Source: Phenylobacterium deserti (GTDB lineage Bacteria; Pseudomonadota; Alphaproteobacteria; Caulobacterales; Caulobacteraceae). Taken from it: DNA of 61,465 bases. Below the pieces are notes generated by a model. The model worked only from the letters and a program-made list of their open reading frames with translations, was not told the origin of the DNA and searched no databases. A program made the translations under genes and the position numbers. Location: the NCBI GenBank assembly GCA_945883235.1, contig CAMCXF010000015.1, positions 1 through 61,465 on the forward strand, in the 5' to 3' direction. Below, piece by piece: positions 33,277-42,874 of this stretch (its first letter is position 1; every line of letters begins with the position of its first letter).

Positions 33277-34452
33277 TCAGCGACGGCTGAGCGCTTCACG
33301 CAGTCGCGAAAGTCCAACTGCCATGGACCTCGCGTCCGAGCCGTAACCAATGCGGATGTGGCCAGCTGCACCGAAGAACTCGCCCGGCGCAACGATGAGG
33401 TCGTGTTCGGCCAGCAGCCTGCGCGCAAAGGCGCGCGTGTTTGCGACCCCTGGGATCCGTGGGAAGCACATGCAGCCAAATTCCGGAAGGGTTCCCTCCA
33501 GATAGCCGGCCCGTATCAATTCGCCGATCTCGCGTTCGATGATCGGGCGGGTGACGGAAAGGACCGCCTGCCAATGTGCTTCGAACGCAGCGGGCGCTTC
33601 CAGGACGTGAGCAGCGACGGCGTGCGAAAGCTTGGAGACACCAAAGTCACCTTCCGGGACTACGGCGCGGATACGAGCGATCAGTTGCGCATCGGCAGCC
33701 AGCCAGCCGAATTTGAGCGCGAACAGACCGAACACCTTGGTCAGGCTGGAAGCGGAAATGATGTTTGGCCCCAGGCCGGCGGCGGAGGGCGCACCGGTGG
33801 CCACGGCGAAATCTGCGTAGACCTCGTCCACGACCAGAATGGTGCCAGCGCCATCGCAGACGACGCCGATCGCTGCGATCTCGTCGGGCGACAGGCGCAT
33901 ACCCGAGGGATTGTGCAGATTGGTGATCACCACCAGCCGGACGCCCGTCCTGAGCTGGACCTCCAGATCGACCAGATCGATGCCATATCCGGGTGCAACT
34001 CGGGGCAGATCCTGGACAATAGCGCCGGCGGCCGTCGCCAGCCGGGCGATCAGATCGAAGCCGGGTCGCTCCGCCAGGACCCGGTCTCCGGGGCTCAGCA
34101 AGGCGCGGAACAACACGACCATTCCCGACGTCACGCCGGTCGTGGCGATGATCTGATCTGGCTTCAGGCCATATCGCTTGCAGACGGCTTCGATGGCGAA
34201 GTGGTTGCCATCGGCGAAGACGCTGACATAGCGCGATGACACATCCGTCGAGAACGCCTCACGGATCACCTCGAGCAACTGGTCCGCGGGCTCCCGAATG
34301 GTGCTTTCAAAGAGCAGGGACACATCCGGCCTCGCCTGGCGGATGCGCATCGCTGCGCGGACGAAATCCGAGTAGGATGCGGAATCGAACAGGTCGCCGC
34401 CATCCGCCCGGGGCGGGGCGCTCGCTGCGCTGTTCGAAATGACCGAATTCAA
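33277..34452 (-). CDS. Aspartate aminotransferase-fold PLP enzyme (class I/II)
   Basis: This 391-residue fold-type I enzyme has VTSGMVVLFRALLSPGDRVLAERPGFDL (cofactor loop), NLHNPSGMRLS (substrate Asn), VVDEVYADF (PLP Asp and Tyr), and the Schiff-base lysine in SSLTKVFGLFALKFGWL, with the carboxylate-binding Arg near the C-terminus (GHIRIGYG). It most resembles aminotransferases acting on amino acids. It is cytoplasmic and at the left edge of the peptidase locus. Only a weak match to the locus motif is seen upstream. Confidence 0.88.
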   Translation of the reverse strand: MNSVISNSAASAPPRADGGDLFDSASYSDFVRAAMRIRQARPDVSLLFESTIREPADQLLEVIREAFSTDVSSRYVSVFADGNHFAIEAVCKRYGLKPDQIIATTGVTSGMVVLFRALLSPGDRVLAERPGFDLIARLATAAGAIVQDLPRVAPGYGIDLVDLEVQLRTGVRLVVITNLHNPSGMRLSPDEIAAIGVVCDGAGTILVVDEVYADFAVATGAPSAAGLGPNIISASSLTKVFGLFALKFGWLAADAQLIARIRAVVPEGDFGVSKLSHAVAAHVLEAPAAFEAHWQAVLSVTRPIIEREIGELIRAGYLEGTLPEFGCMCFPRIPGVANTRAFARRLLAEHDLIVAPGEFFGAAGHIRIGYGSDARSMAVGLSRLREALSRR

Positions 34453-34660
34453 GCCGCCATCCCCAGACGCGTCGCACTTGAGGCCGGCGACATCTCCCTA
34501 GCTTAGCCTCCGGGGGCGGACTTTCTTTGCAATTTCACCCGCCCACCAGGGCAATCCTGACGACCCTATTCGTTCGCGTTCGGCCCCGCGCATAAGTCAT
34601 GCGTCAGCGATTTGCCCGACGCGCGGGGACGCCGTCGGGGGAACGGCCAGCCTGGCAGAA

Positions 34661-34674
34661 CGAAAGAATAATCC
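34661..34674 (+). promoter_or_regulatory. Locus motif copy 1 (CGAAAGAATAATCC)
   Basis: This copy lies 40 bp before the ATG of the first S10 peptidase gene. It is preceded by GGCAGAA, like copy 4 (TGCAGAA). See the other four copies upstream of neighbouring units. Confidence 0.7.
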
Positions 34675-34714
34675 ACCCCACTGCAGCTAGGCTTAGACCT
34701 TGGAGGTGACCTGA

Positions 34715-36190
34715 ATGACCATCCGGACCCGACGCGCCGTCCTGGCCCTTGCGCTCGCCGTGACCCCGCTGGCGGCCGCTCACGCACAGCCTTCGCCGCC
34801 GCCGCGGGTCGCGGTGACTCGCCACGAGGGAACCTTCAACGGCCAGAAGCTGCGCTACACCGCGACAGTTTCCGATGTGCTTCTCCGGGACGCCGCGGGC
34901 GCTCCGGCGGCGCTGGCCACCACGATCGCCTACGTCCGCGACGACGTCCCCGACCCGGCGCGCCGGCCGGTGATGTTCGCCTTCAACGGCGGCCCGGGTG
35001 CCTCGTCCTCGCCGCTGCACATGAGCGCCCTCGGTCCGGTGATCCGCACGGCCGTGCCAGCCGGAGACCGCAACGGCGGCGGCTATCGCGATAACGCGGC
35101 CAGTCCGCTGGACGCGGTCGACTTGGTGTTCATCGACCCCGTGGGAACCGGCTTCTCGCGGCCGCTGCCGGGGACGGACCCGAAGGGGTTCTACAGCGTC
35201 ACCGGCGACGCCCGGTCGGTGAAGACGGTCATCGTCGATTGGCTCAGGGCCAATCACAGAGAGGCCTCGCCGAGGTACCTGGCCGGCGAGAGCTACGGCA
35301 CCAGTCGGGCCGCCACCATCGTCGGGATGGCCCAGGACCTGCCGCTCGACGGCGTGCTGCTGATCGCCCTCGCGGCGGAAAATCCCGGCCGGGAGATGCC
35401 CTTTGTGGCGGCCCTGCCGACGATGGCCGCGGGTGCCTGGTATCACGGCCGGATTGACCGGAAGGGGCGATCGGTGAGCCAGGTGTTCGACGAGACTGTG
35501 CAGTTCGCCCGAACCGATTATGTCACCGCCCTGATCCGCGGGGGCAGCCTTCCCCTGGCCGAGAAGCGCCGCATCGCCGCGCGAATGTCGACCCTCATCG
35601 GCCTGCCGGCGGACGTCATCGAACAGCATGACCTGCGGGTGTCGAAGAACGACTGGATGTTCAACATCCTCAAGGAGAGGACGCTGCGCACCGGTCTGCT
35701 GGATGTCACCGTGACCGCACCGCTGGAGCCGGGGCAGGACGGGGCAATCGACGACCCGGCCCTGGGTGTCGTGCCAAAGCGTGCACCAGGCGCTGCTGCC
35801 GCGCCGCCACCCAGCCCGGCGGAACTGGGCGCGATACCGAGCCCGGCGGTGGGACGCTATCTGACAGAACAGCTCGGCTTCCCCAGCACCGACACCTACT
35901 ACGGGGTGAACTTCTCGGTGAACGCCGAGTGGAACTACGAGGGGCGCGCCAACCCTTTCACGGGCCTGGGCGCGGCCATGCGGGGCAATCCGAAGCTGCG
36001 GCTGTTCTGGGCGGCGGGTTACTATGACCTGACCACCCCGGCCTACTCGGGCCGCTACACCCTGGACCAGGCCGGCGTTCCGGCTGGGCAGCTGACGGCC
36101 GCCTACTTCGCGGGGCCGCACGGGGTCTACGACCACCCGGAGAATCTGGTGCGGTTCACGCAGGCGGTGCGGGCGTTCGTGACGAAGTAG
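34715..36190 (+). CDS. S10 family serine carboxypeptidase-like protein A
   Basis: This 491-residue secreted protein has a signal peptide (RRAVLALALAVTPLAAAHA), the oxyanion motif FAFNGGPGASSSPLHM (about 88-103), IDPVGTGFS and the nucleophile motif AGESYGTSRA (Ser about 193). The acid is in AAGYYDLTTP. The C-terminal histidine region reads AGPHGVYDHPEN, where the three other S10 proteins here have GHM(L/M/A)Y, so the catalytic His has shifted. S10 enzymes remove C-terminal residues at acid pH. It is convergent with S10 B; their ends abut. Confidence 0.9.
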   Translation: MTIRTRRAVLALALAVTPLAAAHAQPSPPPRVAVTRHEGTFNGQKLRYTATVSDVLLRDAAGAPAALATTIAYVRDDVPDPARRPVMFAFNGGPGASSSPLHMSALGPVIRTAVPAGDRNGGGYRDNAASPLDAVDLVFIDPVGTGFSRPLPGTDPKGFYSVTGDARSVKTVIVDWLRANHREASPRYLAGESYGTSRAATIVGMAQDLPLDGVLLIALAAENPGREMPFVAALPTMAAGAWYHGRIDRKGRSVSQVFDETVQFARTDYVTALIRGGSLPLAEKRRIAARMSTLIGLPADVIEQHDLRVSKNDWMFNILKERTLRTGLLDVTVTAPLEPGQDGAIDDPALGVVPKRAPGAAAAPPPSPAELGAIPSPAVGRYLTEQLGFPSTDTYYGVNFSVNAEWNYEGRANPFTGLGAAMRGNPKLRLFWAAGYYDLTTPAYSGRYTLDQAGVPAGQLTAAYFAGPHGVYDHPENLVRFTQAVRAFVTK

Positions 36191-37732
36191 CTACTTTGTC
36201 GCGTCGCGGATCAGGGTGCGCACGTCGTTGGCAAAGGCCTCGGCGGTGTCGCCCAGATAGAGCATGTGCCCTGACGCATAGCGGCGAAGCATGAGCCGGT
36301 CGGCGGGAAGCTTCGCCTGCTCGACCGCGTATTCCGCCGGCGCGGAGTGGGTGGAAAAATCGTAGTAGCCGGAGGCCACCAGCACCCGCAGCTTCTCGTT
36401 GCGGCGCATGGCGACGGCAAGGTCGACAGCAAAGCTCTGGCCCTCGGGCACGGCCGTGCGGTTCCAGTTCCAGGCGGGCAGCAGATCCTTCCAGACGATG
36501 GTGCCATAAGGCCGGTCCATAGACACCTTCAGGTCGCCCTCGACCATCTGGTGAAAGGCCGAGACGAAGCCCGGCACATAGCGGCCCATCGCCGGGTCGT
36601 CGGCGACCGGGTCATTGCCGCTGCTCGCCATCGGCAGGGTGTAGCGGCTGTCATATGTTCCGACCTGCAGGCCCTTGTCGGCCAGCAGCAGGCGGGCGAA
36701 GTCGGCGTCGCGGATGCCCAGGGTCTTGTCGAAGGTCGAGCCGGGCAGGCCGGTGTAGGCCGCGAGCCTCCCCGTCGTCGCCGCGCGGTCGTTAGAGGAC
36801 AGCGCCCCGGCGCGGGCCTTCTTCAGGGCCTCAAGATAATCGCCGCGGGCGAAAGCCAGGACCTCGGCGTGAAAGGTCTCCAGGCTGCGGCCCCTTCGGT
36901 CGATGCGGTCATGATACCAGGCGGTGTCGGCCATGGCCGGCAGGGTGAGGGCCTGACGCAGGTCGTCGCCACCGGCCTCTCCCCCGCCTGTGCGTGCGCC
37001 GAGTGTGGTGCCCAGCAGGATGACGCCGTTCAGCGTGATCCCGCGCATGAGGCCTACATACATCGGCCCGCCCATGAGCGCCCGCGGTAGCACCGCGGCG
37101 CGGACCGATCCGTAGCTCTCGCCCATGACGAACTTGGGCGCATTCCAGCGGCCGTGCTCGGACAGCCACAGTTCGATGAACTGGGCAACCGTGTCCGCGT
37201 CCTCGTCGACGCCCCAGAAGTCGGCGTTTACGCCCTTGCCCACCACCTTCGACCAGCCCGTTCCGACCGGGTCAATGAACACCAGGTCGGCCACGTCCAG
37301 CAGGCTGTAGGGATTGTCGGCGACGCCGAACGGCGGGGTGTTGGAGGGGTTCACCTCACGGTCGAGCACCACCCGCTTGGGTCCGACCACGCCCATGTGC
37401 AGCCAGAGCGACGACGATCCGGGCCCGCCGTTGAACACGAACAGCACCGGCCGCTTCGGGTCGACCGGGCCGTCCTTGATGTAGCTGAACGAGAAGATCG
37501 AGCCGATCGGTTCAGCCGCCCGGTTGTAGAGATAGGTCTCGCCGGCGACCGCCGTGTAGGCGATGGCGCGCCCGCTGATGGTGACCTTGTGCCGGGTGAC
37601 GAACCGCTGCGGCGCGGGCAGGGGCGCGATTAGGCCGGCGGCGGTCGGCCGCGACATCGGAATGCCGCCTGGCTGGGCGAGGGCGGGCGTCGCCGCCAGC
37701 AGGGCGGCGGCGAGGACTGCGGCGCGCCTCAT
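36191..37732 (-). CDS. S10 family serine carboxypeptidase-like protein B
   Basis: This 513-residue protein has a signal peptide (MRRAAVLAAALLAATPALAQ), VFNGGPGSSSLWLHMG, IDPVGTGWS, the nucleophile motif MGESYGSVRA (Ser about 195), the acid in ASGYYDFST and the histidine in YASGHMLYLGD. All triad parts are present. It is the second gene of a unit with the Tat-exported PLP enzyme, overlapping it by 4 bp, so it should be expressed from the motif copy at 39005-39018. Confidence 0.92.
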   Translation of the reverse strand: MRRAAVLAAALLAATPALAQPGGIPMSRPTAAGLIAPLPAPQRFVTRHKVTISGRAIAYTAVAGETYLYNRAAEPIGSIFSFSYIKDGPVDPKRPVLFVFNGGPGSSSLWLHMGVVGPKRVVLDREVNPSNTPPFGVADNPYSLLDVADLVFIDPVGTGWSKVVGKGVNADFWGVDEDADTVAQFIELWLSEHGRWNAPKFVMGESYGSVRAAVLPRALMGGPMYVGLMRGITLNGVILLGTTLGARTGGGEAGGDDLRQALTLPAMADTAWYHDRIDRRGRSLETFHAEVLAFARGDYLEALKKARAGALSSNDRAATTGRLAAYTGLPGSTFDKTLGIRDADFARLLLADKGLQVGTYDSRYTLPMASSGNDPVADDPAMGRYVPGFVSAFHQMVEGDLKVSMDRPYGTIVWKDLLPAWNWNRTAVPEGQSFAVDLAVAMRRNEKLRVLVASGYYDFSTHSAPAEYAVEQAKLPADRLMLRRYASGHMLYLGDTAEAFANDVRTLIRDATK

Positions 37733-38964
37733 GCGGGCGGCGCTTTCGGCAGCACGGCCAGCAGCCGGTCGACGTCGTTCATGTCATTGAACACTGAGAG
37801 CGAGACACGGAAGCGGTTGCCGCTCACCGTCATCCGGATGTCATTGCGGGTTAGGAGTTCTGCCAGCTTCGGCCGCGCGTCCTTGAGCGCGAAGGCCACC
37901 AGCGGCGTCCGCGAGCCCATCGGCGTCATCGGTTGATAGCCGCGCCGTCGTAGTTCGGTCTGGATCGCGTCGACCATCGGCTGGCGGTATGCCTGGATGT
38001 TGGCGACGCCGATCTCGCGGATCCAGCGCAGGCTGTGCTCCAACTGCACGACCCCGGTCCAGGAGGTGGTGCCCATGGCAAACTTGCCGGTGGCACCGGT
38101 CACGTAGCCGTAGTCCGCAGGCCGTTCGCCCGGCGGGTCAAAAGGATTGGTGTGGGTCTGGAAAGTTCCGCCTATCTGATGGTAGCCCCACCAGGGGCGA
38201 GTCAACTTCGCCTGCAGATCCCGACGCACATAGAGGAAGCCCAAGCCGAAATCGCCCATCAGCCATTTGTAGGAGGCCGAGGCCGCGAAATCGACGCCGG
38301 TGGCGCGCAGGTCGAGCGGCGTCGAGCCCGCGCCGTGGACGATGTCGGCATAGACCAGTGCCCCGTGGGCGTGGGCCAGGTCGCAGACCGCCTTCAGATC
38401 GTGCTCGAAGCCGTTGGTGGTCGAGATGTGGCTGACCGAGACCAGCTTCGTCTTGTCATTGATCGCCGCGGCCATGGCTGCCATGTCGATGCGGCCCTCG
38501 GCGGTCATCGGCAGGGTGACCACGTCGACGCCGGCCTTGGCCAGTTCGCCATAGGTGTAGAACGAGCCGAAGAAGTGCAGGGCGTCGGTGACGATCCGGC
38601 CGCCGGCCTGCGGGAAGCCCAGCGCCTTCAGCACCAAGTTCTCGCCCATGGTGGTGGACTGGATGAAGCACAGCTCGTCTGGCGCGGCACCCACCAGGGC
38701 CCCGAAATTCTCGACGACCGACTTTTCCTTGTCGTCCATCGAATAGCCGCGCCACAGCCCATCGCGGGTCTTGTAGCGGAGGTACTCCTCCAGCGCCGCG
38801 CGGGCGCCCAGCGGCATTGGGTGGGTCGAGCCGGAGTCGAGGTAGACGACCGGCATCTTCGCGAAGGCGGCTTTGGCCGGCAGCACTGGCGGCGGGGTCT
38901 GTGCCTGTGCGACCACGGGGGTCGCGGCGGCACCGGCGACAACGGCGCGGCGTGTGACTTTCAT
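37729..38964 (-). CDS. Tat-exported PLP enzyme (class V aminotransferase fold, PvdN-like)
   Basis: This 411-residue fold-type I enzyme starts MKVTRRAVVAGAAATPVVAQ, a twin-arginine signal, which suits export of a protein already carrying PLP. The fold markers are STTMGENLVLKALG (cofactor loop), SHISTTNGFEHDL, YADIVHGAGSTPLDL (PLP Asp) and the Schiff-base Lys in SASYKWLMGDFGLGFLYV. Exported class V enzymes are rare; PvdN of pyoverdine maturation is the known case. The context of peptidases suggests action on a peptide or amino acid in the periplasm. First gene of a unit with S10 B. Confidence 0.88.
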   Translation of the reverse strand: MKVTRRAVVAGAAATPVVAQAQTPPPVLPAKAAFAKMPVVYLDSGSTHPMPLGARAALEEYLRYKTRDGLWRGYSMDDKEKSVVENFGALVGAAPDELCFIQSTTMGENLVLKALGFPQAGGRIVTDALHFFGSFYTYGELAKAGVDVVTLPMTAEGRIDMAAMAAAINDKTKLVSVSHISTTNGFEHDLKAVCDLAHAHGALVYADIVHGAGSTPLDLRATGVDFAASASYKWLMGDFGLGFLYVRRDLQAKLTRPWWGYHQIGGTFQTHTNPFDPPGERPADYGYVTGATGKFAMGTTSWTGVVQLEHSLRWIREIGVANIQAYRQPMVDAIQTELRRRGYQPMTPMGSRTPLVAFALKDARPKLAELLTRNDIRMTVSGNRFRVSLSVFNDMNDVDRLLAVLPKAPPA

Positions 38965-39004
38965 CGGCGTTCCTCTGCGGCGACCAGCCTAGCGGCGGTG
39001 CGCC

Positions 39005-39018
39005 GGATTATCCTTTCG
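39005..39018 (-). promoter_or_regulatory. Locus motif copy 2 (CGAAAGGATAATCC)
   Basis: This copy lies 40 bp before the ATG of the Tat-exported PLP enzyme gene, the same spacing as copy 1. It is followed by GGCGC, as in copy 4. Confidence 0.72.
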
Positions 39019-39065
39019 AACTTGGCGTTGGGTCTCGCGGACCTTGGATGAATTATTCAACCGGC

Positions 39066-39548
39066 TCAACGAAACTGTCGCGCGGTGAGCGGCACGGCCA
39101 GCGTGCTCTTCTGCGCCGACAGAGTCACTATGGAGCGCACGTCGACGACGCCAGGCAGCTTCAGCAACACAGAGAAGATGAAGTCCTGATACCAGGTCAC
39201 GTCCGGTGCCAGGATCCTCATCATCGCGTCCATCTCACCGAACACGGTCCAGCATTCCAGGATCTCCGGGATGCTGTTGATCTGGCGATAGAAGTTGGCG
39301 CGCTCGGTCTCGGTGAGCGTGGTCATCTTCACCTGGGCGAAGATCTGCATCTTGAAACCCAACTTCTCGTGGTCGACCACCGCGACCACGGCCTTGATGT
39401 AGCCCTCCTCCCGAAGTCGTTGGATACGGCGCCAGCAGGGCGACTGGGAGAGGCCCACGCGTTCGGCCAGTTCACCGGTCGAGAGTGAAGCGTCGCGCTG
39501 CATGATGTCGAGGATCTTGATGTCGATGGCGTCGAGGGCGGCCGGCAT
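39066..39548 (-). CDS. AsnC/Lrp family transcriptional regulator
   Basis: This 160-residue regulator has an N-terminal helix-turn-helix (DIKILDIMQRDASLSTGELAERVGLSQSPCWRRIQRLREEGYI, about 9-51) and a RAM ligand-binding domain (AQVKMTTLTETER..., CWTVFGEMDAMMRILAPD). Lrp-type proteins sense amino acids. It lies in the middle of the peptidase locus, divergent from the TonB receptor gene, and is the obvious candidate regulator of the shared motif. A partial motif copy on its own strand lies 131 bp upstream. Confidence 0.92.
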   Translation of the reverse strand: MPAALDAIDIKILDIMQRDASLSTGELAERVGLSQSPCWRRIQRLREEGYIKAVVAVVDHEKLGFKMQIFAQVKMTTLTETERANFYRQINSIPEILECWTVFGEMDAMMRILAPDVTWYQDFIFSVLLKLPGVVDVRSIVTLSAQKSTLAVPLTARQFR

Positions 39549-39824
39549 AGTTATGTCCTTGAGGCATGGCTTCGCGCATAGCGGATGCGCGCACTGCTGC
39601 TGTCAAGGATGAGCGGACCCGCCCGCTGCGAATCGTGCGTCATGGATCCGACGCATTGGCCATTCGCCTCCAAAGCAGGCGCCGCATTATCAATCTGCTT
39701 CAGGCTGGCAATGGTTCGAAGAACGAAAAGAAAAACCAGCGCCCTGAAACTACCTTTCAAGTGGCTGAGCTAGGGTTGGGGGCGGTAGGCGCGCTCCTCC
39801 CGTGCTCAAGATCCGGGGGATAAA
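39549..39824. promoter_or_regulatory. Divergent control region between the AsnC gene and the TonB receptor
   Basis: This 276-bp region holds two versions of the locus motif: a partial one facing the regulator (39679-39691, GATAATGCGGCGC on the minus strand, 12 of 13 matches to copies 2 and 4) and a full one facing the receptor (39724-39737). No gene is visible in it. Confidence 0.6.
39724..39737 (+). promoter_or_regulatory. Locus motif copy 3 (CGAAAAGAAAAACC)
   Basis: This copy lies 87 bp before the TonB receptor start, further away than in the other units. It is followed by AGCGCC, comparable to GGCGC in copies 2 and 4. Confidence 0.55.
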
Positions 39825-42791
39825 ATGAGCGTCAATTCGGTTCGCGGGCGCCTGCTCGCTTCGACGGTGCTGGGCGGCCTCGCCTTGCTGGTGGCTTCCC
39901 CCGTTCTGGCGCAGACCGCCATCGCGCAGGACGTGGAAGAGGTGATCGTCACCGGTTCGCGGATCAAGCGCGTCGAGACCACCACGGAAGCGCCGGTAAC
40001 GGTGGTTGATGCTCAGGCGATCCAGGATCGCGGCTTCATCCAGGCTGGCCAGGCGATCAACGAACTCACCGCCAACATGCCCCAGTTCGCCCTGGCGGCC
40101 GGCAGCGGGTCCGCCGCCGGCAGCGGCCAGCAGTTCCCCAACCTCTTTGGCCTTGGCGCCGGCCGGACCCTGACCCTGGTCAACGGCCGTCGGTTCGTGA
40201 CCTCGTCGTCAGGCCTCGGCGACCGGGTGGTGGACACCAACATCATCCCGACGGGGTTGATCAGGCGCGTCGATATCGCCCAGGCAGGCGGCGCGGCAGT
40301 CTACGGCTCGGACGCCGTTGCCGGCGTGGTCAACTACCTACTGCGCGATGACTTCACCGGCCTGGAACTTGACGCCCAGTACGGCATCTCGTCGCGCAAC
40401 GACTATCCGGTGCAGAGTCTGCGGGCGACCGCGGGCCGCAACTTCCTCGATGACCGCGCGAACATCGCCGTCGATGTCGAGTGGTCCAAGACGCGCCCGC
40501 TGTATGACTACGATCGTCCGCGCAGCAATCTCGGCCGGGTGACAATCTCGAACGAGGCCAATGTCTCCAACACCGACGGCCTTCCGTCGGTCCGCGAGAA
40601 CCTGAATACCCGTTTCACGAGCTTCAATGCCAATGGCCTGCTGTTCTCGCCAGCGCCAGCACCGCTGACCAACTTCATCTTCCGCGCGCCCGGCACGGCG
40701 ACACCGTTGCAGTTCAACAGCACGGGCACAGCCCTTGTGCCCTATAACACGGGCGTGGTCGGCGCGATCCCGTTCTCGAGCGGCGGCGACGGCAATCCGT
40801 ACCAGGAACTGGCGGCGCTCTACACCGGCGTTGAGCGCTGGAGCAGCACGGTCCTGGGCCACTACGACATTACCGACCACCTCAAGTTCTCCGGCGAGGT
40901 GATGTTCGCTCGCGTCGAAAGCCGCGACCCCTACGGCAACCAAGCGAGCAACACTGTGCTCAACAACGCCGCCAGCGGCGCCGGTGCCATCTCGATCTCG
41001 CGCGCCAATCCCTATCTGGCACCGGCTGTTTCGGCCCTGCTCGGCCCGGGCGGCCCGCCGCTGTTCCTGTCGAAGTGGTGGAACGACCTGCTGCCGACGC
41101 GTGAGAACCGATACCGCACTGACACGGTTCGCGCGCTCTTCGCATTGGACGGTGATTTCGACCTGGGCGACCGCAATTTCTACTGGAATATCTCGGCCAG
41201 CCACGCCGAGACAGATGGCGAGCAGAGCGGCTACGGCGTCTGGACCACCCGCTTCAACAATGCGGTCAACGCGGTGCGGAATTCCGCCGGTGCCATCGTC
41301 TGCGGCATCAACGCCGACGCCTCTGCCGCCAACGATGATCCCGGCTGCGCGCCGCTCAATCCGTTCGGCGTCGGCAACGTCAGCCAGGATGCCCGGCTCT
41401 ACACCACCGCGCTTACCGGTCAGGACTACCTCAATACTCAGGACGATTTCCTGGCGAGCCTCGGTGGTGACCTGTTCGCTCTGCCCGCCGGCGCGGTAAA
41501 ATTCAGCGCGGCCTACGAGCATCGCGAGGAAAAGGCCAAGTTCGTGCCGTTCTCGGCCAATCAGCAGGGTATTCTGGGCTCTCGGGTCCCGACCGTCGCC
41601 ACGTCAGGCCAGTACAACACCGACGAATTCTCCGGTGAATTGCTGGTTCCTGTGCTGGGCGGCGAGTTCTCTCTGCCCTTCGCGCGGACCGTCGAGCTGA
41701 ACGGCGCCTACCGCTACGTGGACAACTCCATCGCCGGCAAGGAAGACGTCTGGGGCGTCGGCGGCCGATGGGAAGTGGTCGAGGGCGTGACCTTCCGCGC
41801 CTCGCGCAGCCGCAACTTCCGGGCGCCCACGCTCGATCAGCTGTTCGCGCCGCAACGTACGGCCCTGGGTTCGATCGCGGTCGATCCGTGCGACGCCGAC
41901 CGCATCTCGGGCGGCCCTGCGCCGACCACCCGTCTGGCCAACTGCCAAGCGCTCTTCCAGGCAAATCCTGGATACGGCGCCCTCGCCACCTTCCAGGATC
42001 CGTCGGAGAACTTCTCGCAGGCTCTGATCACGACGGGTGGCAACCCCGCCCTCCAGAACGAAATTTCCAAGACCTGGACCTATGGGTTCGTCCTGCAGCC
42101 CAGGTTCATCCCCGGCCTGACGATCGTCGCGGACCGGGTCGAGGTGGACCTGACGGATGGCCTGTCGGCCTTCTCGCCCCAGAACTTCCTGGCGACCTGC
42201 TTTGACTCCTCGCCGCAGCCGGCCGACATCTGCTCCACATTCACCCGCAACGCGACGGGCGGCATAGCCACCGCCCGGCAGACCACGTTCAACGCTGGCC
42301 GGATCACGTTCCGTGGCGAGGTCTACAATATCAACTACGCCTTCCCGATCGGCCGGTATTTCGCGGACCGTGAACTCGGCGAACTGGAGCTGAACGTCGA
42401 GGCGACCCGGATCGAGAAGCTGGAGCAGTCCGTCACCGGATTCGACCGAACCCGGGTAGACAATACCTCATCCACGGCCGGCTTCGGTCCGTCGCCGGAC
42501 CTCGCGGTGAAGTTCGATGCTCGCTACCGCCTGGGCCCGTTCCGGGCGACCTACACGCTCAATTATCTGTCGCCGGTCCGGCAGGGCGCGAACACCACGA
42601 TCGAGACCTCGCCGACTCCGCACATCAAAGAAAACATCCGCCACAACATCTCGGCGGCCTATGAAATCGGCAACTACACGGTGCGTGGCGGTGTGACCAA
42701 CCTCACCGATGAGGAGCCATCCTTCCCGACGCGAACCTACGGCGATATTCTTGGGCGCCAATTCTATGTGGGACTGCGCGCCAAGTTCTAG
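39825..42791 (+). CDS. TonB-dependent outer-membrane receptor, probably for peptides
   Basis: This 988-residue receptor has a signal peptide (LGGLALLVASPVLAQ), a TonB box region VEEVIVTGSRIKRVE, a plug domain with GRTLTLVNGRRFV and IPTGLIRRVDIAQAGGAAVYGSDAVAGVVNYLL, and a long barrel ending in FYVGLRAKF with terminal Phe. The plug wording and size are those of the large Oar-like receptors common in Caulobacterales and sphingomonads. Linked secreted peptidases suggest that it imports oligopeptides. First gene of a unit with the cyclodeaminase and M61 genes. Confidence 0.93.
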   Translation: MSVNSVRGRLLASTVLGGLALLVASPVLAQTAIAQDVEEVIVTGSRIKRVETTTEAPVTVVDAQAIQDRGFIQAGQAINELTANMPQFALAAGSGSAAGSGQQFPNLFGLGAGRTLTLVNGRRFVTSSSGLGDRVVDTNIIPTGLIRRVDIAQAGGAAVYGSDAVAGVVNYLLRDDFTGLELDAQYGISSRNDYPVQSLRATAGRNFLDDRANIAVDVEWSKTRPLYDYDRPRSNLGRVTISNEANVSNTDGLPSVRENLNTRFTSFNANGLLFSPAPAPLTNFIFRAPGTATPLQFNSTGTALVPYNTGVVGAIPFSSGGDGNPYQELAALYTGVERWSSTVLGHYDITDHLKFSGEVMFARVESRDPYGNQASNTVLNNAASGAGAISISRANPYLAPAVSALLGPGGPPLFLSKWWNDLLPTRENRYRTDTVRALFALDGDFDLGDRNFYWNISASHAETDGEQSGYGVWTTRFNNAVNAVRNSAGAIVCGINADASAANDDPGCAPLNPFGVGNVSQDARLYTTALTGQDYLNTQDDFLASLGGDLFALPAGAVKFSAAYEHREEKAKFVPFSANQQGILGSRVPTVATSGQYNTDEFSGELLVPVLGGEFSLPFARTVELNGAYRYVDNSIAGKEDVWGVGGRWEVVEGVTFRASRSRNFRAPTLDQLFAPQRTALGSIAVDPCDADRISGGPAPTTRLANCQALFQANPGYGALATFQDPSENFSQALITTGGNPALQNEISKTWTYGFVLQPRFIPGLTIVADRVEVDLTDGLSAFSPQNFLATCFDSSPQPADICSTFTRNATGGIATARQTTFNAGRITFRGEVYNINYAFPIGRYFADRELGELELNVEATRIEKLEQSVTGFDRTRVDNTSSTAGFGPSPDLAVKFDARYRLGPFRATYTLNYLSPVRQGANTTIETSPTPHIKENIRHNISAAYEIGNYTVRGGVTNLTDEEPSFPTRTYGDILGRQFYVGLRAKF

Positions 42792-42874
42792 AAAGTGAAC
42801 CCGACCAACGGATAGCGCAGGCGCGGCGGCTGATCCCACATGGCCACCGCGCGCTGGGTTTGCCGGAGCGCCAC

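Noticed and set aside
34453..34714. A further copy of the peptidase-locus motif facing the aminotransferase gene
   Set aside because: The best match on the minus strand (GCAAAGAAAGTCCGCC) needs a gap and loses the ATAAT core, so it was not counted.
34604..36136. 510-codon frame antisense to S10 A
   Set aside because: S10 A has signal peptide, oxyanion and nucleophile motifs; the antisense product is compositionally biased.
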